NCBI RefSeq assembly: GCF_023544465.1
Contig: NZ_JALPVL010000008.1
Location: forward strand, 372,001-436,000
DNA length: 64,000 nucleotides
Direction of reading: 5' to 3'
Origin: Paractinoplanes maris
Lineage (GTDB): Bacteria; Actinomycetota; Actinomycetes; Mycobacteriales; Micromonosporaceae
The notes below the pieces were generated by a model that did not search any database, was not told the DNA's origin, and saw only the letters and a program-made list of their open reading frames with translations. The position numbers and the translations under genes are program-made. Of this stretch, positions 1 to 7,241 are shown one piece after another. Within the stretch, counting starts at the first letter, position 1; each line of letters starts with the position of its first letter.

Positions 1-1
1 G

Positions 2-499
2 CTGAAGGAGTGGGGCGCCGAGTTCGGCGAGGAGCTCTTCTATGCCTGGGGCGGTCGCACGCCGGTCTCGGTGATCGCCGATCTGAACGCCCGGCAGGGG
101 CTCGCGATGCCGGTCGCGGTGGTGGACGAACGGCGCGAGCAGATCTTCCAGGAGCTGCTGCCCACCGTCGCGGCGGTGCCCGAGGTGCTCGAGCACATCG
201 AGGACGCGTACGGGAAGCTGCCGTTCGCCGTCGTCTCGGGGAGCAGCCGGGAATCGGTGACCGCGTCGCTCACCACGTTGGGGCTGCTCGACCGGTTCGA
301 GGTGATGGTCTGCGCGGGCGACTACCTGAACGGCAAGCCCGACCCGGAGTGCTTCCTGACCGCCGCCAAGCTGCTGGACGTGGCGCCGGAGCGCTGCCTG
401 GTCTTCGAGGACACCGATTTCGGCATGCAGTCGGCGGCCGCGGCCGGCATGGCCGCCGTCCGGGTGCCGCCGCCGTGGCAGCGGCACCGGGACGGCTGA
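2..499 (+). CDS. HAD-superfamily hydrolase, beta-phosphoglucomutase-like (5' end outside window)
   Basis: An open frame enters from the left edge of the window and ends at TGA 497-499, giving about 165 visible residues. It shows SGSSRES (the Ser/Thr of HAD motif II), NGKPDPECF (the motif III lysine followed by PDP) and VFEDTDFGMQSA (the acidic motif IV). This is the standard order for phosphoglucomutase/phosphatase-type HAD enzymes acting on small phosphosugars. The DxDxT nucleophile motif and the cap domain start would lie upstream of the window. The last residues (RVPPPWQRHRDG) and the stop codon fall in the first copy of a tandem repeat that continues downstream, so the present C-terminus may be repeat-derived. 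The substrate cannot be told. Confidence 0.85.
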   Translation: MKEWGAEFGEELFYAWGGRTPVSVIADLNARQGLAMPVAVVDERREQIFQELLPTVAAVPEVLEHIEDAYGKLPFAVVSGSSRESVTASLTTLGLLDRFEVMVCAGDYLNGKPDPECFLTAAKLLDVAPERCLVFEDTDFGMQSAAAAGMAAVRVPPPWQRHRDG

Positions 500-610
500 G
501 TTTTCGGGTGCCGCCGCCATCGCAGCGGCGCTCGACCGGCTGAGCTTCCGGGTGCCGCCGCCGTGGCAGCGGCTGAGTTTCCGGGTGCCGCCGCCGTGGC
601 CGCAGCACCC
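461..610. repeat. GC-rich tandem repeat, four copies
   Basis: The core CGGGTGCCGCCGCCGTGG recurs at 461, 505, 549 and 582 (spacing 44, 44 and 33 bases), each of the first three followed by CGGCTGAG. The first copy encodes the C-terminus and stop of the HAD gene, so later copies look like duplications of that gene's 3' end. The array ends where the GH30 gene stops (617, opposite strand). Confidence 0.8.
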
Positions 611-616
611 GGTGCG

Positions 617-2809
617 TCAGGTCAGCTGCAGGTAGTCGATGTTGAAGCCGCCGGTCTCGCAGAAGACGGTGACCAGCTGGTCGCCCGCCGCGAGGGTGAC
701 CGGCACGTGGACCGACTGGTAGGACGCCCAGCCTCCGGTGTCGGGCACCGACACCGTGGCCAGCTTTTCGCCGGCCGCGTTGCGGAACGAGATGGCGTCC
801 GCCGCCACCGCGCCCGTGCCGTTGGCGACGCGCAGCTCCAGGTCGTACGTCCCGGCCTGGGCGACGTCGGCGCGGTAGCTCAGCCAGTTGCCGGGGGCGG
901 TCCAGCCGATGTTCTTGCCACCGCTGGCTCCGGCATTGCTCTCGACGAAGTTGGCCCCGCCCTCGGTCCAGCCGTTCTGCGCCGCATAGGACTCGGCTTC
1001 GACCCGGACGCCGATCGGAGCGCCCTTCGGCACGACGGTGACCGGGACCGTCACCTCATCGCGGGACGCGCCGTCGGTGACGAAGAAGGTCAGCTGCTGG
1101 GTGCCCGCGGTGGTCGGGCTGAGCGTGACCACACCGGTGGTCGCGTCCAGGGACACGCCGGCGGGCAGGTCGGTGGCATAGAACGAGAGCCGGTCCCGGT
1201 CGCGGTCGGTGGCCGACAGGCGGAACAAGGTCGTCGCGTACTGATCGACGGTCAGCGCGGGCACGGCGCGCAGGACCGGGGCGTGGTCGCGGCGGGGAGG
1301 ATCGGCCTTCCACCGGTACGTGGCGTAGGCGTCGGCCGGGACGCCGACCACAAAGGACTGGCGGCCGAGGGTGATCCGGACGTTTCGTGCGGTCGCCGCG
1401 GAGTTGGCCAGGATCGCCGTGAACCGGTTGCCGTCGCGGTAGACGACGTTGCTGACGCCGGCGGCCGGGGCGCTCGACTCGACGCGGACGTCGGCCGGCG
1501 ACAGGTAGCGGGCGAACTGCCCCAGGGGGTAGAGCTCATCGCGTACGGAGAAGGTCTTGGTCTCGGTGTTGACCTTGACCAGCCGATCGGGCCACTTGGT
1601 GGTGCGGCCGACCTCCTCCCAGTCGACGTTGTTGTCGCGCTGGTCGGTCCAGTGCAGCGTGCCGCCGGTCTGGTCGGTCGCCTGCGCCCAGAGCGTGTAA
1701 CTGCTCGCGTCGAGGCGGAAGTAGCTGAGCACGGTGGCCGGGTTGAGATCACTCGTCTCGGTCATGTGCACCGGCTTGCCGAACTCCTGATAGGCCTCGC
1801 GCATGACCGCGGGGTCACCCCAGTACGGGTGGAAGGCGATGGCGTCGGCGGCCCGGCGGGTGGCCGGGTCGTTCATGATCCGGTGGTAGTTCTTGGTCGC
1901 CGTGCTGTTGGGGTCGCGCCAGTCCCAGAAGTTGAAGTCGTGCACATACAGCTGCGTGCCCAGGCCGGCCCGGCGGAATTCACGCTTGATCGCGACCGCG
2001 AGCTTCTGCTGCTGCTCGACGCTGATGTCCATGGCCGGGTAGACGACGTCCATCCCCGGCTCGTTCAACATGGTGATCGCGTCAATGTTGATTCCATGTT
2101 GACGCATTGACTGTATGTACTTGACGTAATAGCGGGCGAACACATCGATGCAGTCATCACGGAGCTTGCCCACCTGATAGTGCTCGGTGGTGCTGCCCGG
2201 TTTGAGCGCGACCTCGCCGGTGAACCGGTTGTTGGTCTTCATCCAGGCCGGCGCGCTCCACGCCGACGCGAAGAACGTGGCCTTGGGGTTGTACTTCTGA
2301 ATCAACTTGACCGCCTCGACCATGTGCAGGTCGATGTCGCGCTGGATCGAGAAGTGCTTCAGCGCGAAGTCCTCGGTGACGCCCGCGGGCAGCTCGTCGT
2401 AGGACCAGAACGGCAGGTGCTCGATGAGGTCCGGGCTGCCGATGGTGAGCCGGAACCGGTCGAAGCCGGCCCCGTTCTCGGGGTCGACGAGCAGGCGTAC
2501 GGCCTTCTCGCGCTCGGCCGGGGTCAGCTTCCACAGGTTGGAGACGCTGGTCTCGTCGATCGACATGCCGATGCCGCTGTAGTGCTGCCGCTGCCGGCCC
2601 GGATCGACGACCACGGTCGCGTCGACGGCCCGGCCCGTGCCGTCCCCGACCCGCGTCGTGGGCAGCGACGCCCAGGCGTTGGCCGCGCCGGTCGAGTACG
2701 TGCCCGTCACCAGCTCGCCGCGCGGCTTGTGGGCCGTGGCCGGCTGCCCCGCCAGCAACGTCACGGCCGTCGATGCCACGGCGAGGGCCGCGGTCAGTGG
2801 TCGCTTCAC
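617..2809 (-). CDS. Secreted GH30-family glycoside hydrolase with Ig-like and CBM6-like domains
   Basis: 730 aa. An N-terminal Sec signal (residues 1-26, ending ATA) indicates export. Residues 60-500 resemble the GH30 TIM barrel plus beta side domain. Glu250 in ITMLNEPGMD is the expected acid/base and Glu351 in VHMTETSDL the expected nucleophile. Residues 510-592 form a putative Ig/cadherin-like domain, and 600-730 a CBM6/35-type carbohydrate-binding domain (RVEAESYA start, NIDYLQL end). GH30 members include beta-glucosylceramidases, beta-1,6-glucanases and xylanases; which one applies here is unclear. The gene diverges from the lipoprotein at 2947 and the shared spacer has an AT-rich inverted repeat. 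Start: ATG 2809, just before the hydrophobic signal. Confidence 0.88.
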   Translation of the reverse strand: MKRPLTAALAVASTAVTLLAGQPATAHKPRGELVTGTYSTGAANAWASLPTTRVGDGTGRAVDATVVVDPGRQRQHYSGIGMSIDETSVSNLWKLTPAEREKAVRLLVDPENGAGFDRFRLTIGSPDLIEHLPFWSYDELPAGVTEDFALKHFSIQRDIDLHMVEAVKLIQKYNPKATFFASAWSAPAWMKTNNRFTGEVALKPGSTTEHYQVGKLRDDCIDVFARYYVKYIQSMRQHGINIDAITMLNEPGMDVVYPAMDISVEQQQKLAVAIKREFRRAGLGTQLYVHDFNFWDWRDPNSTATKNYHRIMNDPATRRAADAIAFHPYWGDPAVMREAYQEFGKPVHMTETSDLNPATVLSYFRLDASSYTLWAQATDQTGGTLHWTDQRDNNVDWEEVGRTTKWPDRLVKVNTETKTFSVRDELYPLGQFARYLSPADVRVESSAPAAGVSNVVYRDGNRFTAILANSAATARNVRITLGRQSFVVGVPADAYATYRWKADPPRRDHAPVLRAVPALTVDQYATTLFRLSATDRDRDRLSFYATDLPAGVSLDATTGVVTLSPTTAGTQQLTFFVTDGASRDEVTVPVTVVPKGAPIGVRVEAESYAAQNGWTEGGANFVESNAGASGGKNIGWTAPGNWLSYRADVAQAGTYDLELRVANGTGAVAADAISFRNAAGEKLATVSVPDTGGWASYQSVHVPVTLAAGDQLVTVFCETGGFNIDYLQLT

Positions 2810-2855
2810 CAGACCTCCCAGAGATAGATCAAGCGCGATTCGTTCAGGAGTTTAT

Positions 2856-2868
2856 TAAGACCCTTAAC
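2856..2868. promoter_or_regulatory. Possible operator upstream of the GH30 gene
   Basis: TTAAGACCCTTAA is a 5-base inverted repeat with a 3-base spacer. It sits in an unusually AT-rich patch (about 2850-2878) 47 bases upstream of the GH30 start. Secreted polysaccharidase genes of actinomycetes often carry such operators; the binding protein is unknown. Confidence 0.3.
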
Positions 2869-2946
2869 TAATAAGCAACACTCCGGAAACGCGCGCGCCG
2901 ACGATCTTCGGGCTACGTTGGACATTCATCGTCGTGAGGGGTCTCG

Positions 2947-3888
2947 ATGGTGTGGTTCCGGTGGGTGGTCGCAGTCGCGCTGCTGGCTGCCCTGGCCGGA
3001 TGCTCAGGCCCGTCACATCTGTGCGACTACGCCGCCGGCCTGGTCGACGATCACCACCTGACCGAGGCGGCTCGTGCCTACGCCGAGGCCCAGCGGGTCG
3101 GTGAAGGCTCCTGCGCCGACGACGGCCTCGACGAGGTGGTCGAGCAGCAGGCCGCCGGGCGGCGATCCTATGAGCAGGGAATGGCGGCGGCCCGGGCCGG
3201 GGACCTGCCCAAAGCCAAGGCGTCACTGCAGGCGGCGCTGCGCACCGACCAGGGTGACGTGCAGGCCGCGGTGGAGCTGCGTCGCCTCGGCCAGACTCCG
3301 TCGATCCGAGCCGTGCCCTCGTCAGTGACTGTCACCAACGGAGGCTCCGGCGGTCCCGGCGGCCCGCTCGTCTGGGCGGCGGTGGCCGGCGCGGCGCTCG
3401 CGTCCGCTCTGGTCCTAGCGGCGTGGTTCCGACGCGAACGGTGGGCGGCCGAGATCGTCGCGAGCGTTTCCGGTCCACTGAGGACCGACATGTCGGTTTT
3501 TGGGCGGAAGGTCACCGACATCGATGCCGACGACCTCCGGCGGCGACTCGAGGAGACGAGACAGCAGCTCGCCGGCATCGATGCCGGCGGCCTTCGGCGA
3601 CGACTCGACGAGACGAAACAGCAGCTTGCTGACCTTGGCATGAGGCTAGGGGCGCTGGAGAAGAACTCGCCGTCGGGGGCGCTGTCGATGCTGCGGACGG
3701 CCGAGGCCGACCGTGTGGTGCGCGGCCTCATGGCGCAGCTGAAGGCGCATGAGCTGGCTCTGGACCGGCTGGCCGGAAGCGACGAGTCGGCTCGGCGGCT
3801 GATCGCGGGTCTCGCCGAGATCGTCCGGGCGGAGGAGCGCTTTGTCGACGAGCACTACGGGACGAGATCGGAGGGGCATGGAGACTGA
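2947..3888 (+). CDS. Lipoprotein-like membrane protein with coiled coil; partner of the RHIM-motif gene
   Basis: 313 aa, not recognised as a named family. The N-terminus is a hydrophobic stretch ending in LAGC, a lipobox with Cys19. Residues 35-115 look like two TPR-type helical hairpins. A Gly-rich linker leads to a single membrane segment (about 141-161) followed by basic residues. Residues 190-240 form a coiled coil with an internal duplication (DLRRRLEETRQQLAGID, then GLRRRLDETKQQLADLG). The rest is helical and presumably cytoplasmic. If Cys19 is not lipidated the first helix could be a plain anchor. The 3' end overlaps the next gene by 11 bases, indicating coupled expression. Likely a membrane scaffold for that protein (inference). 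Confidence 0.75.
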   Translation: MVWFRWVVAVALLAALAGCSGPSHLCDYAAGLVDDHHLTEAARAYAEAQRVGEGSCADDGLDEVVEQQAAGRRSYEQGMAAARAGDLPKAKASLQAALRTDQGDVQAAVELRRLGQTPSIRAVPSSVTVTNGGSGGPGGPLVWAAVAGAALASALVLAAWFRRERWAAEIVASVSGPLRTDMSVFGRKVTDIDADDLRRRLEETRQQLAGIDAGGLRRRLDETKQQLADLGMRLGALEKNSPSGALSMLRTAEADRVVRGLMAQLKAHELALDRLAGSDESARRLIAGLAEIVRAEERFVDEHYGTRSEGHGD

Positions 3889-5119
3889 TCCGTTGACCGT
3901 GCAGCTCTTTTGGGCCCGCAGCGGCGACGGCGGGAGCCTCCTCGTGCGCCGCCGGATGCCTGAGCCATCGCCCTACGACGAGTTCTGGAGATCCGATCAC
4001 CTGGTCGAACACGATCTGGCCGGTGGTGACCCGGCCCAGGTGGTCAGCGGATCCTGGCGGTCGCTGCTGGAAGGCCTGGAAGTCGGTGAAGTCGTGCAGA
4101 TCGATCTCGCCGGCACTCCGCGGCCGGTCACGCTGACCACGTCGGACAAACCGGCGGATCCCGGTGCGCTGCTGTTCGACGCCAGCGTCTGGTGGACCGA
4201 GGAAGCCCACCGGCTGGTGACGCGCCGGGCGGGCCTGCGCACGTCCGAGCGGGATCTGGTGGCCCGCTACTTCCGGCCCGGTATCCAGTCGGCGCTCGCC
4301 GGCCTCGGCCGCCGGCTCGCGCTGGAGGTGATCGAGTGGCGCTCGGCCGACCAGGTCCACGCAGGACTGGGTGAGACCCGGACCGGCCGGCGCGGCGATC
4401 ACAACGTCCCCGCATATCGGTTCCTGTCGGACGGGGAGCTCCTGCGCGACGGCGCTGAGGCGCTGCGCCGGCCCGAGATCAAGTCGGCGATCGACCACCT
4501 GCTCGACAGGCCTCAGGACCGCACCCGCGCCGAGGGGCTGACCGGCCGGCTGAAGCCGATCGACCCGAGCGTGCAAGCGGAGCCGGTCCTGTTCGCTCCG
4601 GGTCCGGAGAACGAGATGGTCAGCCGGGTAGTGCTGTTCGGATCTCGTGGGGTCCAGATCGGCGACCAAAATGTTCAGATCAACGGCGAAGTGAACGTTG
4701 AAATCAACATCGTGCTCTGTACGCACGATCCCGAGGTGGCGGAGGCGTTGCGGAACGACGAATCGCTCGGCCCGTGGATCGCCGACCGGATGAACGGCGT
4801 CGGCGACCAGGGAGTGAGCCCATCAGTGATTCGGGCGCTGGGACTGGGCGAGCGGATCAGCGGCGATCTGGCCGCGTTCCGGGTTGAGCGCGGCGATCAG
4901 GGCCGAGGGGTGAGCGAGATTTCCCTCCGCCATGGACCTGACGAACCGGGCCGAAATCCCCGTAGCCCGGCTGAGGGCCCACGCCACGCTGGAGACGATG
5001 TGCGTCACCCGGGAGACGATCTGCGGCAACCGGGGGACATCACGCGCCTGCCGGGTGACTGGCCGGGGCGCGGTGGCGGCGGGTTCGGGCGGGACACCGG
5101 TCGGCCCGGACGATTCTGA
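3878..5119 (+). CDS. Unknown protein with RHIM-like amyloid motif
   Basis: 413 aa from ATG 3878, preceded by GGAGGGGC and overlapping the upstream gene by 11 bases. Residues 1-230 are a globular region I do not recognise. Residues 259-269 read VQIGDQNVQIN, matching the RHIM core (I/V)-Q-(I/V)-G-x-x-N that forms amyloid in RIPK1/RIPK3 and resembles motifs in bacterial NLR-associated signalling proteins. It is followed by the beta-prone alternating stretch EVNVEINIVL. Residues 280-350 are helical. The tail (about 360-400) is a 7-residue low-complexity repeat of the type R-x-x-GD. The upstream gene encodes a membrane coiled-coil protein. A role in amyloid-templated signalling or cell death is inference. 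Confidence 0.8.
   Translation: METDPLTVQLFWARSGDGGSLLVRRRMPEPSPYDEFWRSDHLVEHDLAGGDPAQVVSGSWRSLLEGLEVGEVVQIDLAGTPRPVTLTTSDKPADPGALLFDASVWWTEEAHRLVTRRAGLRTSERDLVARYFRPGIQSALAGLGRRLALEVIEWRSADQVHAGLGETRTGRRGDHNVPAYRFLSDGELLRDGAEALRRPEIKSAIDHLLDRPQDRTRAEGLTGRLKPIDPSVQAEPVLFAPGPENEMVSRVVLFGSRGVQIGDQNVQINGEVNVEINIVLCTHDPEVAEALRNDESLGPWIADRMNGVGDQGVSPSVIRALGLGERISGDLAAFRVERGDQGRGVSEISLRHGPDEPGRNPRSPAEGPRHAGDDVRHPGDDLRQPGDITRLPGDWPGRGGGGFGRDTGRPGRF
4652..4684 (+). other. RHIM-like motif coding segment
   Basis: Codes for residues 259-269 (VQIGDQNVQIN) of the preceding protein. The invariant Q-x-G-x-x-N positions of the RHIM core are all present. Confidence 0.65.
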
Positions 5120-5128
5120 CGTGAACGG

Positions 5129-5437
5129 TCACGGCTGCTGCTGGTGCCCGGCGTCCGGGTTGTTGTCGCGGATGGCGGTGGCGAGGGACTTCAGGAAGTC
5201 GGGGTTGTCGTCGGGGGCCACGAAGACCGGGCGGGGGCGCAGGACGACCTGGGGGACCGGGCGGCCCTTGACGAACCAGGCGATCGCGCCGAACGGGGAG
5301 AGCAGCAGGATGGCGAACATCCAGGCGGCCCAAGGGGCGGTGCGGATCTCGTCCTCGTGGGCGCGGAGGCAGTCGACCAAGGCGATGATCACCAGCGCGA
5401 GGTCGAGCAGGAGCAGGAGAACGAAGACGCTTGCCAT
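5129..5437 (-). CDS. PLDc_N-type two-helix membrane protein
   Basis: 102 aa from ATG 5437. Two membrane helices (about 3-22 and 36-55) are separated by a short acidic loop (HEDEIRT), and the second is followed by the W-F-V-K-G-R signature. This is the layout of the phospholipase D nuclease N-terminal-like (PLDc_N) small membrane proteins of actinobacteria. The remainder is a short Pro-rich cytoplasmic tail. It is transcribed toward the 3' end of the RHIM-motif gene, with only 9 bases between the stops. Function is unknown and there is no catalytic HKD motif. Confidence 0.75.
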   Translation of the reverse strand: MASVFVLLLLLDLALVIIALVDCLRAHEDEIRTAPWAAWMFAILLLSPFGAIAWFVKGRPVPQVVLRPRPVFVAPDDNPDFLKSLATAIRDNNPDAGHQQQP

Positions 5438-5547
5438 GCCTGCAGACGATCCCCGGCGTGGGGGCCGCCGGACGGTCGCGAACAGGTGCTTTCCGGTGGC
5501 GGCCGGGCGGGTGCTGGGGACGGCACCCGCCCGGGGGCGTTGTGGGG

Positions 5548-6348
5548 CTAGAGCGCGCTCGCCAGGGCGGGCAGGTAGCCGTACGTGTAGCCGTTGACGT
5601 TGGGGTGGAAGGAGTTCTGTGGGGGGACGACGGTGAGGCCGTTCAGGTAGGGGGTGGGGGCGCAGATGCCGTGGCCGGCGAACTCGTCCCGTACGTCGGA
5701 GAACGTGAAGCCGGCGGCCTGGGCGCGGGCGGCGATGACGTCGTTGAGGGTTTGCGCACCCTCGTTGAGCGCCCGGCGTTTGGTCAGGCTCATGCCGGTG
5801 AGGCCGCACGACGCGGACGAGGTGTCGAAGAGGATCGGGTAGCCGAGCACGACGACCTTGGCCTTGGGTGCTTTGCGCTTGATGGCCGCGTACGTCGCGT
5901 CTAGCTTGCCCGGCAATGAGCCGGTGATGTCGGTGCGGGCGGTGGCTACCTTGTCGAGGCAGGCCGCGTCGCTGCCGACCTGGCAGCCGAGCACCGTGGG
6001 GGCGAAGCCGGCGTCGTTGCCTCCGATCGTGATGCTGATCAGGTCGGCGCCGCTGCTCAGGAACGGGACCTGCAGGTTGCGGACGTCGCTGGTCACGGCG
6101 CCGCCGCAGCTGAGGTCGGTGAACGACTTGGGCTTGTTGCGCGCCGTCCACTGACCGGGGTAGCCCTGCTTGCTGCGCAGGCAGAACACGCTCTGGCCGG
6201 GCGCGCCGACTCCCGAGGAATAGGAGTCGCCGAGCGCGACGTAGTCGGTCACGGCAGGGTCGACCGCCGCGGCCGCGGGTGCCGCGACGGCCAGCGAGAG
6301 TAGTGATGTTGCTATGAGACAGCCGAGAAGGGATAGACGTCTGCCCAT
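5548..6348 (-). CDS. Secreted SGNH/GDSL-family esterase or lipase
   Basis: 266 aa with a signal peptide (1-28, ending AAAAA). Catalytic blocks are intact: block I GDSYSSG (Ser42), block II Gly in CGGAVTSD, block III GGNDAG (Asn111) and block V SFHPN (His248). Six cysteines are placed as in the disulphide-bonded Streptomyces SGNH esterases. The family hydrolyses short to medium acyl esters, sometimes phospholipids, outside the cell. Start ATG 6348 follows GGAGGCC; an upstream in-frame extension lacks a signal peptide and was discarded. Monocistronic, divergent from the small gene at 6568. Confidence 0.92.
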   Translation of the reverse strand: MGRRLSLLGCLIATSLLSLAVAAPAAAAVDPAVTDYVALGDSYSSGVGAPGQSVFCLRSKQGYPGQWTARNKPKSFTDLSCGGAVTSDVRNLQVPFLSSGADLISITIGGNDAGFAPTVLGCQVGSDAACLDKVATARTDITGSLPGKLDATYAAIKRKAPKAKVVVLGYPILFDTSSASCGLTGMSLTKRRALNEGAQTLNDVIAARAQAAGFTFSDVRDEFAGHGICAPTPYLNGLTVVPPQNSFHPNVNGYTYGYLPALASAL

Positions 6349-6567
6349 GGAGTGGCCTCCGGTCCGTGGGGGAGAGGAAGCCGGAGCGCTCCGGTTACTG
6401 AACGGTAAGTCAGCGTGCCGAGAAAAGAAACACGGTGACATTCCTGTTACGGAGTAGTAACGTCCATCGATGTGACCTGGGTCGATGTCAGTGGGTGACG
6501 GCATTTTCACAAGACCGGCACAGCTGATCCTCAGGGTGCCTTCAGACGGCGTGACTACGGTCCTCAC

Positions 6568-6948
6568 ATGGAAGAAGAACGGGCACGGCGGATTGTCGAC
6601 ACGCTGCGGACGCGCAATGTCTTCGCCCATGTGAAGCTGCCCCAGGCCGGCATCACGCAGTACGGCATCCGCGTCGTACTGCCCGACGGCCGTGAGGCGA
6701 TCTGGGACAACGACGGCACGGCCGGTCTCGAGGCGCAGATCATGCGTAACGGCATCCTGGTCGGCTTCGTCGCCTCGATCCCCGACTCGGAGAACTTCGG
6801 CGACGGCCAGATCGTCGAGTCCATCGCCACGGCCGATTACGACCGTCCGGTCGGCCGATCCATCCCGTCCAAGCCCCGGCCCGCGGCCACCCGTCCGCCG
6901 TCGCCGGTCACCCTGGCCCAGCGCCTGCGGGGCGGCTTCCGCTCCTGA
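6568..6948 (+). CDS. Hypothetical protein
   Basis: 126 aa, family not recognised. The first 90 residues look like a compact alpha/beta fold: a helix EEERARRIVDTL, then strands around YGIRVVLPDGREAIWDN and ILVGFVASIP. The last 35 residues are a basic Pro/Arg tail. No signal peptide or membrane segment, so probably cytoplasmic. The codon pattern fits its neighbours and the frame is far better than alternatives, so I judge it real. The next downstream feature is a 34-base repeat array. Confidence 0.65.
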   Translation: MEEERARRIVDTLRTRNVFAHVKLPQAGITQYGIRVVLPDGREAIWDNDGTAGLEAQIMRNGILVGFVASIPDSENFGDGQIVESIATADYDRPVGRSIPSKPRPAATRPPSPVTLAQRLRGGFRS

Positions 6949-6957
6949 CTGTGCGGC

Positions 6958-7195
6958 GCGGATCAGCTCGGTGAGGTGGCCCTGCCGTGGGCTGGTCAGC
7001 TGGGTGAGGCGGCTCTGTCGTGGGCTGACCGCGCTTTGTGGGGCGGCGCGGGTGTGAGCTGACCGCGCTTTGTGGGGCGGCGCGGGCGTGGGCTGACCGC
7101 GCTTTGTGGGGCGGCGCGGGCGTGAGCTGACCGCGCTGCTTGGGGGCGGCGCTGTCGTGGGCTGGTCGGCAGGGATAAGTCGGTGCGGTCGCGGC
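6958..7195. repeat. 34-bp imperfect tandem repeat array
   Basis: The unit GCTGACCGCGCTTTGTGGGG followed by CGGCGCGGGCGTGG recurs at 7024, 7058, 7092 and 7126 with exact 34-base spacing. Diverged copies near 6958, 6991 and 7161 flank it. The array fills the spacer between the convergent hypothetical gene and the helicase gene; no gene lies in it. Confidence 0.85.
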
Positions 7196-7241
7196 TCTAT
7201 CGCGCTTGGAGAGCCGGGGCTGCTCGGCTTGGCGTGTGGTC

